Notes: generated from the sequence alone by a model not told the origin. A stretch of 64,000 nt of DNA from Planctomycetaceae bacterium (GCA_011525745.1 WYBU01000076.1:47401-111400), one strand, 5' to 3'; positions 11,211 to 20,302 are shown, counted from the stretch's first letter. Translations and numbers: made by a program.

Positions 11211-12623
11211 TCACTCCCCCGTTTCCAACCGATCACAACCCAGCGCACGCCGCATCCCTTCCGCCTTGTCCAGCGTTTCGGCGTATTCGGCGTCCGCGTC
11301 GGAGTCGATGACGATGCCCCCGCCGGCCCACAGCGATACGCGGCCGCGCGCCACGACCATCGTGCGGATGGCGATGTTCAGCATCATCGAACCGTCGATG
11401 CCGATGGTTCCGATCGCTCCGCAATAGGGTCCGCGCGGATCCGGCTCCAGTGCGTCGATGATCTGCATCGCGCGCACCTTCGGCGCACCGGTGATCGAGC
11501 CGCCGGGAAACGTCGCGGCGATCAGTTCCAGCGCGTCGCGGTCCTCGCGCAGCACCCCCTCCACCGTCGCCACACGGTGAAAAACCGTCGGGTGAATCTC
11601 CGTTTCAGCCGCGCTGACCACGCGAACCGAGCCGAATTCGCACACGCGTCCCAGATCATTCCGTTCCAGATCGACGATCATCACCAGCTCCGCCCGGTCC
11701 TTCGCGCTGGTCTCCAGCTCGGCACGCGCCGCCGCGTCGATTGCGGCGTCGCCCGTCCGACGCCGCGTGCCCTTGATCGGCCGCGTCACGACCTTCCGCC
11801 CGCGCAAGTCGAGGAACAATTCCGGCGACGACGACAGCACGGCCGTGCGCGGCCCCCCATACGCGTCCGCATCCCACGCGAGGCAGGCCGCAAACATGGC
11901 CGGATTGGCCGCGCACAACCGCTCGTAAAGCTCGTAGGGATGCCCCGCGAACGGCGCGGAAAATCGCTGAGCAAAATTGACCTGATAGATGTCGCCCGCC
12001 CGAAGATGCTCATGAATCCGACCGATCGCCGCGACGTATTCGTCGCGCGTCATGTTCGAACGCAGCGCGGCTTGCGTCGGGAGCGAACGAACCTCCTCGC
12101 GCGACCCCGGCGCCGCGCCTTCGGCCCAGTTCGCCAACTCCTCGACGCGGCGCGCCGGCGACGGACGGTCCTCCGAGTAACCGGGGACATCGGTCCCCGC
12201 GGCATACCAGACGTCCCCAGTGTTGTCATACACCAGCAGCGTGTCGCAGGCCCACCACTTCGCCTGCGGCACGCCGGCGAACGTCGTATGTCGGCGACAA
12301 ATCGGCTCGAATGCCTGGCCTGCTTCGTAAGAGAGAAAACCCACCCAGCCGCCGACGAACGGCAACGGGCAGCCATCGGCCAGTCGACGCCATCGCTGGG
12401 AATCACCGCTGTTCATCCTGGGCAATACGACGCCGGCCCCCAATTCGATCGGTCTTCCCACGCCGTAATAGCTGTACCGTCCATAACGCGGTTCGCAGGC
12501 AGCGCTATCGAGCAAAAACCCGCCGGGCTGCGACCCAATCGCTGCCCGAATCGACCGTGTCGAAAGCGGGGTCTCGAGTCGACGGACTTGCCACCGGGCG
12601 GTTGAATCGTCGAAATCGCTCAT
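11211..12623 (-). CDS. pabB: Aminodeoxychorismate synthase component I
   Basis: 470 residues of the chorismate-binding family. Near the C-terminus are F-P-G-G-S-I-T-G-A-P-K and Y-C-G-A-I-G, shared by TrpE and PabB. Two details favour PabB: D-I-Y-Q-V-N-F-A-Q-R-F, and P-I-K-G-T with Lys284, where PabB carries the catalytic lysine while anthranilate synthases usually have P-I-A-G-T. It makes 4-amino-4-deoxychorismate from chorismate and ammonia for folate synthesis. The ATG at 12623 is used because the 53 codons upstream look non-coding. The amidotransferase partner is probably the PabA/TrpG-like protein at 26856, and folP is at 32814. Confidence 0.88.
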   Translation of the reverse strand: MSDFDDSTARWQVRRLETPLSTRSIRAAIGSQPGGFLLDSAACEPRYGRYSYYGVGRPIELGAGVVLPRMNSGDSQRWRRLADGCPLPFVGGWVGFLSYEAGQAFEPICRRHTTFAGVPQAKWWACDTLLVYDNTGDVWYAAGTDVPGYSEDRPSPARRVEELANWAEGAAPGSREEVRSLPTQAALRSNMTRDEYVAAIGRIHEHLRAGDIYQVNFAQRFSAPFAGHPYELYERLCAANPAMFAACLAWDADAYGGPRTAVLSSSPELFLDLRGRKVVTRPIKGTRRRTGDAAIDAAARAELETSAKDRAELVMIVDLERNDLGRVCEFGSVRVVSAAETEIHPTVFHRVATVEGVLREDRDALELIAATFPGGSITGAPKVRAMQIIDALEPDPRGPYCGAIGTIGIDGSMMLNIAIRTMVVARGRVSLWAGGGIVIDSDADAEYAETLDKAEGMRRALGCDRLETGE

Positions 12624-12647
12624 ATAGTGCTCCGCCCTTTCCCAGCC

Positions 12648-12675
12648 TTGTGTCTCGGGACTAGGATTGTATACT
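12648..12675 (+). promoter_or_regulatory. Promoter of the small membrane protein at 12755
   Basis: TTGTGT (12648-12653) and TATACT (12670-12675) are 16 bases apart. The pair reads away from pabB. The same spot reads TACAAT on the other strand and could also feed pabB. Confidence 0.45.
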
Positions 12676-12754
12676 GACGGGGGTTCAAGCCTGCCGCCTT
12701 CGGACTCGTCGCCGAGGCCAGCCGACTGTGGGGGAACCGGGGAGGTCGATGAAT

Positions 12755-13264
12755 ATGAACGGCCAATCTGCGCCCGGATCATCGGCCGGCGAGATCGTCG
12801 TGATCGCGCCGCGGCAGACGGTCCATTGGATCATCGCCGGTTTGCTGGCGATCATCGCCACCGTGCTGATTGTCCGCGACGGCGGACCCCTGGGCGGCGC
12901 TGAGGCGTTCGGTCAGACGCAGATGCTCGGCGCGCGCGGTCTGTTCGCCTTCACCGGCCAGCTCGACCGCACCAAATACGGCTTGTGGATGATGGATGTA
13001 GACGCCGGAACCGTCTGGTGTTACGAATACAACCCCGTTCGGCAGAAGATGCGCCTGGTCGCGGCCCGGAGCTTCCGCCACGACCGTTTTCTGTCGGACT
13101 ACAGCCAGGATTCACCCACGCCCGCCGAGGTGGAGGAACTGCTGAAGCAGGCCCGGGCGTCGGCGGTCCGGGCGCAGAACCTGTCCGGCGACCCGCCGGC
13201 GATCAAAAACGCGGAGAGCGGTTCGCAGCCATCCGGCGGCGATCCCGCGACCGCGGGGAGTTAA
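12755..13264 (+). CDS. Small single-pass membrane protein of unknown function
   Basis: 169 residues. A transmembrane helix (about residues 25-42, W-I-I-A-G-L-L-A-I-I-A-T-V-L-I-V) is followed by a soluble domain with F-A-F-T-G-Q-L-D-R-T-K-Y-G-L-W-M-M-D-V-D. This reads like a short beta-sheet domain seen in planctomycete hypothetical proteins. The C-terminal 40 residues are low-complexity. Two ATGs compete (12749 and 12755); GGGGAGG at 12739-12745 is 9 bases from the second and only 3 from the first, so the second is preferred. Only 7 bases separate it from the next gene, which suggests one transcript. Confidence 0.65.
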   Translation: MNGQSAPGSSAGEIVVIAPRQTVHWIIAGLLAIIATVLIVRDGGPLGGAEAFGQTQMLGARGLFAFTGQLDRTKYGLWMMDVDAGTVWCYEYNPVRQKMRLVAARSFRHDRFLSDYSQDSPTPAEVEELLKQARASAVRAQNLSGDPPAIKNAESGSQPSGGDPATAGS

Positions 13265-13271
13265 CGCGTTC

Positions 13272-14141
13272 ATGGCCAAACAGTACTACACGCTCAGCGA
13301 ATCGGCCCAGTTGCTGCGCATGACCGAGGACCAGGTCAAATCGCTGGTCCGCGAGGGCAAGCTGCGCGAGTATCGCGATGCCGGCAAGGTGCACTACCGC
13401 GCCGATGAAGTCGATCGCCTGGCGGCCAAGGAAGGCAGCAGCATCGTCGATCTGGCGATCGGCGAGAACGAGCCGGCCGCGGATATCGGCCTGTCCAGCT
13501 CCGACGTGATCATGCTCGAAGGCGACGACGAGGCCAAGCGCGAAAAGGAAGACACGAAGATCACCAGCGTCGGCATCAATGTCTTCGACGACGACGAGTT
13601 GCAGATCGAAGCCGATCCGATGGCCGAAACACGCATCACCGCCGCGCCCGAGGAAGTGGCCCTGGGCGGCGGTACGGGCAGCGGCTCCGGCCTGATGGAC
13701 CTGACGCGCGAAAGCGACGACACCAGCCTGGGGGCCGAGCTGCTCGACGTCATCAGCCCCACCGAAGGCGGCGAGACCGAGACCGCCGCCGCCGCCGAAG
13801 CCGAGGCCACGCTGACCGAGCCGGTCGGCGCAGCCGCGCAGATGGACGCTTTCGATGTGGCAGCGCCCGTCACGGTCGCGCCGGTCGTTCGTGGTGAACC
13901 GAGCGGCGGACCGTTCACCGGTCTGATCGTCGCCACAGTGCTGATCCTCGGATTCGTCGGGTTTGTCGCAGCCTCCGCGATGCAGGGCGTCTGGCCCGGC
14001 TTCCTGGAGTCGGCCGCGGCCGGGATGAACCTGTACATCTACATCCTCGGCGGCAGCGCCGTTGTGGCAGGAATCGGCGCGTTGATCGGCTTCCTGTCCG
14101 CCAGGTCCGGCGCCGGCGGCAAGCGCCCGGCGATGCGATAA
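13272..14141 (+). CDS. HTH (excisionase/MerR-like) domain protein anchored in the membrane
   Basis: 289 residues. Residues 1-52 form an excisionase-type helix-turn-helix (Y-Y-T-L-S-E-S-A-Q-L-L-R-M-T-E-D-Q-V, then the wing V-H-Y-R-A-D-E-V-D-R-L). A long acidic, Ala/Glu-rich linker (about 55-210) follows, and then two C-terminal hydrophobic segments (about 215-237 and 252-277). A DNA-binding-like N-terminus joined by a flexible linker to a membrane anchor recurs in planctomycetes, with no assigned role. The HTH may bind a protein rather than DNA. It probably shares a transcript with the preceding small membrane protein. Confidence 0.7.
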   Translation: MAKQYYTLSESAQLLRMTEDQVKSLVREGKLREYRDAGKVHYRADEVDRLAAKEGSSIVDLAIGENEPAADIGLSSSDVIMLEGDDEAKREKEDTKITSVGINVFDDDELQIEADPMAETRITAAPEEVALGGGTGSGSGLMDLTRESDDTSLGAELLDVISPTEGGETETAAAAEAEATLTEPVGAAAQMDAFDVAAPVTVAPVVRGEPSGGPFTGLIVATVLILGFVGFVAASAMQGVWPGFLESAAAGMNLYIYILGGSAVVAGIGALIGFLSARSGAGGKRPAMR

Positions 14142-14477
14142 CGAATCACGCCAAAGCGAGCCACACGAATCGACACGCGTGGCTGGGCAAGTTCTTGCGC
14201 GGGGTCGTCTTGAGAAAGCCCCAGCCAATCGGCTGGGGCACAAAGACGTCAAGTCTTCGCGCGCAAAGCCCCCACACATCGACCATGCCTTCGCTCGCGA
14301 GGGTTTGGCCGTGTCGAGCCTCGATGGAGCACAGCCGCCCTTGGCCGTTTTTCCCCGCGCCGCCCGACCGTTCAGCTCGTTCTTTGTCCCCGGTACGCCC
14401 AAACGCGGCAATTCGTGTCATTCAATTCCGAACGTGCCCGATTCCCGCCGCCGCGCCGGTCGCTACACTCTGCCGAC
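14142..14477. other. Intergenic region with a solo arm of the AGGGCTTGACCGTG element
   Basis: GCGAGGGTTTGGCCGTG near 14295-14311, followed by TGGAGCACAGCCGCCC, resembles sequence near 34670-34700. A TACACT box at 14464-14469 ends 8 bases before the next start codon. No gene is seen in between. Confidence 0.45.
14464..14469 (+). promoter_or_regulatory. -10 box for a leaderless or short-leader transcript
   Basis: TACACT ends 8 bases before the ATG of the epimerase gene, so transcription would begin at or within a few bases of the start codon. No Shine-Dalgarno sequence is visible. Confidence 0.45.
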
Positions 14478-15515
14478 ATGATCCTCACCTGGCGCCGCGC
14501 CCGACGAACGCTGAAGCACCCGTTCGAGACCGCCCACGGGCGGCGCGATTTCCAGGAAACCGTTCTGGTCAACCTCGAAACGCACGGAATCACCGGCGTC
14601 GGCGAAGGCTGCCCATCTCGACTTTACGGCCACACGCTCGAGTCGATCGAAGCGACGCTGGCCCGGATTGCGCCGTTGCTCGTCCTCCGCGATCCGTTTC
14701 ACATCGAACACATTCTCGACGAACTGCTGGCGAGTTACGACGATCAGCGCGCGGCCGTCGCCGCGGTCGACATGGCGTTGCACGACTGGATCGGCAAGCG
14801 ACTGGACATTCCCACCATCCGCTGGCTGGGACTCGATCCGGCGCGAGCGCCGCGGACCGACATCACGATCGGCATCGACGCGCCCGAGACGATCGCAAGG
14901 AAAGTGCGCGAGGCGGCCGGATTTCCGTGCTTCAAGGTCAAGGTCGGCGTGCCCAACGAGCTTGAGATTCTGCGCACGATCCGTCGCGAAGCGCCGGACA
15001 CCCCCATGCGCGTCGACGCCAACTGCGGCTGGACGGCCGACGACGCCGAAACGCGGATGCGAGCCGTGTGCGAATTCGGCGTCGAACTCGTCGAGCAGCC
15101 GGTTGCGGCGGACGATCACGCGACGCTGCGCCGGCTTTGTGCGTTGCGGCTGGCGCCGATCATCGCCGACGAAAGCTGCATCCGCCCGGCCGACGTGCCG
15201 AAGCTGGCGGGGGTCGTGGACGGCGTCAATATCAAGCTGAACAAGTGTGGCGGTATTCGCGAAGCGCGCAAGATGATCTACCTGGCGCGCACCGTGGGGC
15301 TGCGCGTGATGCTGGGCTGCACATCCGAAAGCTCGGTCGGCGTCGCGGCCGCGGCCCAACTCGCGCCGCTGGCGGACTGGATCGACCTCGATACACACCT
15401 GCTCGTGACCGACGACCCCTTCGAGGGCCTCGGCGGCGACCAGGGACGACTGGCGATCGGCGCGGGACCGGGCCTGGGCGTTCGGCCAGATGCAACACGA
15501 ATCGTGCAGGAATAA
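14478..15515 (+). CDS. Dipeptide epimerase (L-Ala-D/L-Glu epimerase-like), enolase superfamily
   Basis: 345 residues. The muconate-lactonizing branch of the enolase superfamily is recognisable from K-V-K (Lys153 and Lys155), D-A-N (Asp180, Asn182), the glutamate in V-E-Q-P, the aspartate in A-D-E-S and the lysine in N-I-K-L-N-K-C-G-G. These are the two general bases and the metal ligands of the dipeptide epimerases. Such enzymes epimerise L-Ala-D-Glu from murein turnover, but the branch includes other dipeptide specificities, so the substrate is not certain. It is a single gene preceded by a -10 box 8 bases before ATG 14478; the frame upstream has no family sequence. Confidence 0.85.
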   Translation: MILTWRRARRTLKHPFETAHGRRDFQETVLVNLETHGITGVGEGCPSRLYGHTLESIEATLARIAPLLVLRDPFHIEHILDELLASYDDQRAAVAAVDMALHDWIGKRLDIPTIRWLGLDPARAPRTDITIGIDAPETIARKVREAAGFPCFKVKVGVPNELEILRTIRREAPDTPMRVDANCGWTADDAETRMRAVCEFGVELVEQPVAADDHATLRRLCALRLAPIIADESCIRPADVPKLAGVVDGVNIKLNKCGGIREARKMIYLARTVGLRVMLGCTSESSVGVAAAAQLAPLADWIDLDTHLLVTDDPFEGLGGDQGRLAIGAGPGLGVRPDATRIVQE

Positions 15516-15703
15516 CCTATACAATTTCACCAATATGACAGCATCATGCCCTCGCGCATGGCGAGCATGGCGACTCAGAGAATTGCGTTTCGCGTGGGCT
15601 TGGCAGTGTGGAGCCTCATGGCGAGCGAAGGGCTGTCATTCTCGCTTGCCGGCGAGTGAATCGAAAACAGGATTGCGGAAAGGGACTCGGCGGGCTCGCG
15701 GAA

Positions 15704-16159
15704 CTAGAGCACTTCCGCCATCCACTGACCGTCGTGCTCGGGATTTCCAACGAGGCGGTGATTCGTAAGATCGATCCAAAAGTCGAGCCTCTCCAGTGGG
15801 ATCTGTCCGAGCAGCACCTGACGACCTTCGGGCAGGGCCATCACTTCTTCGTCGCATTCCCGGTCGTGGACGATGACTCGCGCGCCACCGTGAATTGGCA
15901 GCGATGCATCGCCAAGCACGCTGCGCGATGTGCGCATTCGATTGAACGGCAGACCCAGGCGATCGATCAGCGACGGCGGCATGCAGAGGAACGTCGCCCC
16001 GGAATCAACCTGTGCGTCGACTTCGATGCGGCGGACTTCACAGCCGTCTATCTCGCCACGTTCGGCGCGGCGGCGATCCTCCACGTTCTCGACGACAATC
16101 CGCACAACGACACGGCCCATGTCGACACCCGCCCTTGGCTCAACGACCTCGGCTGGCAT
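15704..16159 (-). CDS. Retropepsin-like aspartic protease domain protein
   Basis: 151 residues. The motif V-D-S-G-A-T around Asp52 is the active-site loop of clan AA aspartic proteases. It is followed by M-P-P-S-L-I-D-R-L-G-L, and further on by G-Q-I-P-L-E-R-L-D-F, as in the second half of retropepsin monomers. Such single-domain proteins act as homodimers. The ATG at 16159 is supported by GGGAG 8 bases upstream. No phage or retroelement gene is near. Related bacterial proteins are known, but substrates are mostly unknown. Confidence 0.72.
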   Translation of the reverse strand: MPAEVVEPRAGVDMGRVVVRIVVENVEDRRRAERGEIDGCEVRRIEVDAQVDSGATFLCMPPSLIDRLGLPFNRMRTSRSVLGDASLPIHGGARVIVHDRECDEEVMALPEGRQVLLGQIPLERLDFWIDLTNHRLVGNPEHDGQWMAEVL

Positions 16160-16502
16160 ACTCGATGCTCCCACACCGATTATACGTGCGACAACGTTCG
16201 AGAAGAACACGTGAATATCAAAGCGGTGGAACGCGGGCCTGTGTTTCGATCGCGGGCCTTAACGACAAAAGTTCGAAGCATTGATTCCGCGGGCCATGGA
16301 GTGCACGATTCGCTGGCACTCATCATCCGGAAGCGATGGTTGGCTTCCGACGGAACAATCGATGCGCCATCGCCAGCCTCTTACCGCGCAGCAAAAACTG
16401 TTGCCCCGCATGCGCGAGGGCTTGAACGTGCAACGAGGCGCAAGAAATCTGCGGGAAAACGAACGCGACTGCGCGTCTCTCAACGGTCGCAGCCGCACAC
16501 GA
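16160..16502. other. Intergenic region, one solo repeat arm
   Basis: About 340 bases between two minus-strand genes. GCGCGAGGGCTTGAACGTG near 16412-16430 matches the right arm of the inverted-repeat element at 56122-56224. I see no coding sequence or terminator. Confidence 0.4.
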
Positions 16503-17873
16503 CTATTGCAGCAACCGCGCTACGAACATCGCCACATCGACGTCATCCAGCATGCCGTTCTCGTCCATGTCGGCGCAGCCGCAGTCGCCCGATCCGGCCG
16601 AGCCGGTGATCATGCAGCTCACGAACGCGCGAATGTCTCCGCCGTCGATCCACAGATCCGTATTGACGTTGCCCAGCCCGGCCAGACAGCCGCGCGGCAC
16701 CGGCGCCGACGCCGTCACCGCCGCCGGCGTGCCCGGCCGGAACAGGCCGATCGTCACGTTGCCGGCCGATGGCGGTCGCGGTGCGCGGAACCAGAACGAA
16801 TACATCGTGCCCCAGCGCAGGGCGTTGGAGTTCTGATTCTGCGCATACGTTTGCGGGCTGCTCCAGGTCAGCGCGCCGTTGGCGATCTGCGCGTTCCAGT
16901 CGGTGTTGTCGTAAGGCTCGCCGGAGTGATAGTCCACGTCGTTAAAGCCGATCGACGTGTACCCGCTGCCCACGATCGGCACGCTAAACGACCCGGCGCT
17001 GCGATGCGAGTTGAAGTTGTATACGGCGTAGCGATATTCCCACTGCCCGCCGCCGAGGTTCACCACGCGCGACGCGAAAACGAAACGCCCTTCGTTGGGA
17101 ACATCGACGTTCGAAATCTGAACGTTCGGATCAGGCACGCCGGCGCCCAGCCCGTGATCGTACAAGGCGTAAATGGCCGGTCGGTCGACGTACATCGGCC
17201 CCGTCAGCACCATGTTGTATCCGCCGTCGAACGTCACGCGCTGATACGACGCGTTGTTCATCGCATTGCCCCACCCGGCGTCGTCGGTTCCGACATAAAT
17301 CCCCTCGGCGAAATAGAGGGCGCCGGGGTAATTCGCCGGGTCGAGATCCGACTCCGGGATTTGCAGTCGGCGAAAGATGGCGTTCCCCGTGCCGCCGGGA
17401 ATCGGGTCGAACGCGCCCGTGAACGCATTGATCCCCGAGCGCGGCCCCAGGCGCGTCTGCCCGCCGTTCCAGCCGGAACTGTACACGTCGAGACATCCCG
17501 CCCCCAGCACGCTGCCGCCCTGCCCGTTGCACGGCAGTCCACAACCGCTGCCCGCCGCGGCGCAACAGGCCGTCTTCACCCACGACTGCCCGATCTGCTC
17601 CAGGCGTCCTTGATAGAGTCGATACGCGTTCATCGCCAGGCCGGGCGTACCGTTGTTCGTCCAGAGCAGATTCATGTCGCCGATGTTGCACGTGTGGCTG
17701 CCCAGCGCATACGCGCGGATACCGCCAATGTTGCCATAATTTGTCGTTGAACCGATGTTGGAATAGAGCACATCCGGACCGGCGGCTACGGCGGCGGCGC
17801 CGAGCGCGGCAACCACCAGGGCGCAGAAACCGATTAGCACACAACGCTCCCGGGCATAATGGCGCGAACTCAT
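16503..17873 (-). CDS. Secreted protein with C-terminal dockerin-like calcium loops
   Basis: 456 residues. A signal peptide (hydrophobic residues about 12-30, ending near A-V-A-A-G) is followed by a long beta-rich domain with many Gly, Asn, Tyr and Cys residues. The last 60 residues carry G-N-V-N-T-D-L-W-I-D-G-G-D and A-D-M-D-E-N-G-M-L-D-D-V-D, two dockerin-type calcium loops. The body does not match a family I recognise. The ATG at 17873 has GGGAGGA 9 bases upstream. It is an extracellular protein like the one at the left edge of the window. Confidence 0.8.
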   Translation of the reverse strand: MSSRHYARERCVLIGFCALVVAALGAAAVAAGPDVLYSNIGSTTNYGNIGGIRAYALGSHTCNIGDMNLLWTNNGTPGLAMNAYRLYQGRLEQIGQSWVKTACCAAAGSGCGLPCNGQGGSVLGAGCLDVYSSGWNGGQTRLGPRSGINAFTGAFDPIPGGTGNAIFRRLQIPESDLDPANYPGALYFAEGIYVGTDDAGWGNAMNNASYQRVTFDGGYNMVLTGPMYVDRPAIYALYDHGLGAGVPDPNVQISNVDVPNEGRFVFASRVVNLGGGQWEYRYAVYNFNSHRSAGSFSVPIVGSGYTSIGFNDVDYHSGEPYDNTDWNAQIANGALTWSSPQTYAQNQNSNALRWGTMYSFWFRAPRPPSAGNVTIGLFRPGTPAAVTASAPVPRGCLAGLGNVNTDLWIDGGDIRAFVSCMITGSAGSGDCGCADMDENGMLDDVDVAMFVARLLQ

Positions 17874-18047
17874 GAGTGGATTCCTCCCAATGCAGTCAAC
17901 GAACGAAAGGTAGGACGAACAGGCCCGCCTCGGTTTGAACTGCCTCCAAGTTACTTCGCATCGCGGCCAGGTTCAACCCTGTATGACATGTTTTTTTGCG
18001 CTCCGAAGAGTCTGCTGTCCGATTTGCCCATGCCGCCTCATTGCGAC

Positions 18048-18053
18048 TAGACT
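18048..18053 (+). promoter_or_regulatory. -10 box 5 bases before the adaptor start codon
   Basis: TAGACT is separated from ATG 18059 by CACGC only. Transcription from this box would give a leaderless message. Confidence 0.35.
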
Positions 18054-18058
18054 CACGC

Positions 18059-19501
18059 ATGATGAGAAAGTGGCTGATACCCGCTGTCCTGCTGATTGCC
18101 GCCGTCGCCTGGTTCATGCGAACCTCGTGGATCAGCGCCGAGTCGCGCGACCTGATCGTTTATTCCGACGTGTTAAGGGGTCCGCTGCGCATGACCGTGC
18201 AGACAACCGGACCGCTGCGGCCGGTGCGAACCGTCCCCGTCGGCAGCGAGGTCTCCGGAACCGTCGCCTGGCTGGGCGCGGATTTCAACGATCAGGTCAA
18301 GGAAGGTCAGGAGATCGCGCGGCTGAAGCCCGAGTTGTTCGAATCGCGCGTGGCCCAGGCCACCGCCAGCCACGAGCACGCGCAGGCCGCCCTGCGCAAG
18401 GCCGAGTTGGTGGTCGAAGACCTGGTGCGCATGTTGCCCGTGCAGACGTCGCTGGCCGAGGCGACGCTGGCCGAAGCGCAGTCGGCGCTCGAAGTCGCCG
18501 AGTACAACTGGAACCGGGTCAACGACTTGTACGGCAAGGGCAACGCGCCGGAAGCCGAATGGCGTTCGATCAAAGCGCAATACGAGACAGCACGCTCAGC
18601 CCGCGAGCGGGCGAGGCTCGCGCTGGAGCGGTCGCGGCTGGATGAAAAAATCCAGGTCGAGCAGGCGCGGCAGGACGTGGCGCTGGCGCGGGCCAACGTC
18701 AGCCAGGCCAAGGCCAGTCTCGATCTGGCGCGGCAGGACCTCGAGCGTTGCACGATCCGGGCGCCCATGAACGGCCTCGTTCTGCGGCGCCTGGTCAGCG
18801 TGGGCGAGCCGGTCGTCTCGGCGCTGACGGCACAGCATTTATTCATCATCACGCCCGACCTGACGCGGATGCAGTTGCACGCCAACGTCAGCGAGACCGA
18901 CATTGCGCTGGTGCGCGAGGGCCAGCGGGCCGAGTTCACGGTCGATGCCTGCGGCGAACGCAAGTTCAGCGGCGTTGTTACGCTGGTCAAGAACGATCCG
19001 ACCACGATGCAGGGCGTCGTAACGTTTCAGGTGCTGATCGACGTCGAGAACCGCGACGAAGTGCTGAAGCCCGAGATGACCGCCAACGTCTCGATCGAGG
19101 TCATCAAGCGCGACAACGCGCTGAAGATCGACAATACGACGCTGCGCTTTCAGCCGCCGGTGTCGAAGGACGAGCTGGCCCGCCTGACGCGCGAACTGAA
19201 ATGGCCCGACCTGCCCGGCCGCGACGAACAGATCGCCGCCGCCGAACGCGATGGCGAGGATTCGGCGACCAGCGGCTTGCGCGGCATCTGGGCCAGCCAA
19301 CGCTGGCTCTGGACCCGCGAGAACGGCGAGTGGAAGCCCGTGCCGGTCTGGATCGGCCTGGGCGACAGCAACGAGACCGAGATTCTGTCGGGAGTTGAAG
19401 CGGGACGCCGCTTCATACAGGCCTACGTTCCTCGAAGCGGTCTGGGCTATTCGGTCAAACAGGCGATTCAGTTGGCCAACCCCGGCAATCGGAGCATCTA
19501 G
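18059..19501 (+). CDS. HlyD/MacA-type efflux adaptor (membrane fusion protein)
   Basis: 480 residues. One N-terminal membrane helix (about 5-20) is followed by a split lipoyl domain (V-P-V-G-S-E-V-S-G-T-V and, after the hairpin, C-T-I-R-A-P-M-N-G-L-V-L). Between them is a long Ala/Glu/Arg coiled coil (about 90-230). Beta-barrel segments follow. In MacA systems such a protein links an inner-membrane ABC transporter to an outer-membrane channel. A tail of about 90 residues after the barrel includes W-L-W-T-R-E-N-G-E-W-K-P-V-P-V-W-I-G-L-G-D. The stop codon directly abuts the start of the ABC ATPase, so the two are coupled. No permease gene is present nearby. Confidence 0.88.
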   Translation: MMRKWLIPAVLLIAAVAWFMRTSWISAESRDLIVYSDVLRGPLRMTVQTTGPLRPVRTVPVGSEVSGTVAWLGADFNDQVKEGQEIARLKPELFESRVAQATASHEHAQAALRKAELVVEDLVRMLPVQTSLAEATLAEAQSALEVAEYNWNRVNDLYGKGNAPEAEWRSIKAQYETARSARERARLALERSRLDEKIQVEQARQDVALARANVSQAKASLDLARQDLERCTIRAPMNGLVLRRLVSVGEPVVSALTAQHLFIITPDLTRMQLHANVSETDIALVREGQRAEFTVDACGERKFSGVVTLVKNDPTTMQGVVTFQVLIDVENRDEVLKPEMTANVSIEVIKRDNALKIDNTTLRFQPPVSKDELARLTRELKWPDLPGRDEQIAAAERDGEDSATSGLRGIWASQRWLWTRENGEWKPVPVWIGLGDSNETEILSGVEAGRRFIQAYVPRSGLGYSVKQAIQLANPGNRSI

Positions 19502-20302
19502 GTGCACACGGTTCAAACGGCGCCCGCCGCGCCCGGACGAGCCGCGGCGCCCCGTCCCGACGTCATCCGCCTGGAGAAGCTGCACAAGGTCTATGTGACC
19601 GGCGCCAACAGCGTTCATGCGCTGCGCGGCGTGGACCTGGCGGTTCCCGAGGGACAGTTCCTGGCCATCATGGGCGCCAGCGGTTCGGGCAAGAGCACCA
19701 TGCTCAACGTGCTCGGCTGCCTGGACGTGCCGACTTCGGGCGACTACCTGATCGACGGCAGCCCGACGTCGAAGCTGAACAACGAAGAACTGGCCGCGCT
19801 GCGCAACTCGCGCATCGGTTTCATCTTCCAGAATTTCAACCTGCTGACGCGCAGCACCGCGCTCGAAAACGTCGAGCTGCCGATGATTTATGGCGGAATA
19901 AACGCCGTTCAACGGCTCGATCGCGCCCGCGCGGCCCTGGCCCGCGTCGGCCTGGCCGATCGCATGGAGCACCTGCCTTGGCAGCTCTCCGGCGGACAGC
20001 AGCAACGCGTCGCGATTGCGCGGGCGCTGGCCAACGAGCCGCGCATCCTGCTGGCCGATGAGCCTACCGGCAATCTGGACACGCACACCAGCGCCGAGAT
20101 CATGGCCATTCTCACCAACCTGCACGAAGAAGACGGGCGGACCGTCGTGCTCGTGACACACGATCCCGGCGTCGCCTCGTTCGCCGAGCGCGTCGTCGCG
20201 CTGAAGGACGGCGAAATCGTCGTCGATCAGCCGACGCCGCGCTGCGGAGGACCCGAGCTGCCCAACGTACGGGCGCTGACGTTTGCCCGGGCCGAGCGAT
20301 GA
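19502..20302 (+). CDS. ABC transporter ATP-binding protein, MacB/LolD type
   Basis: 266 residues starting with GTG immediately after the adaptor stop codon. Walker A is G-A-S-G-S-G-K-S-T, the signature is L-S-G-G-Q-Q-Q-R, and Walker B is I-L-L-A-D-E-P-T-G-N-L-D. The F-Q-N-F-N-L-L segment is typical of the LolD/MacB/FtsE group. It should power a mechanotransmission-type transporter together with the adaptor. The fitting permease would be expected next. At 20299 an ATG overlaps the stop codon, but that frame loses any membrane-protein character within about 20 codons, so no permease follows. The ATPase may serve one encoded elsewhere. Confidence 0.92.
   Translation: MHTVQTAPAAPGRAAAPRPDVIRLEKLHKVYVTGANSVHALRGVDLAVPEGQFLAIMGASGSGKSTMLNVLGCLDVPTSGDYLIDGSPTSKLNNEELAALRNSRIGFIFQNFNLLTRSTALENVELPMIYGGINAVQRLDRARAALARVGLADRMEHLPWQLSGGQQQRVAIARALANEPRILLADEPTGNLDTHTSAEIMAILTNLHEEDGRTVVLVTHDPGVASFAERVVALKDGEIVVDQPTPRCGGPELPNVRALTFARAER

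Noticed and set aside
11211..12623. Annotation as trpE
   Set aside because: The P-I-K-G-T lysine and the Q-V-N-F motif fit PabB better, and no trp genes are near.
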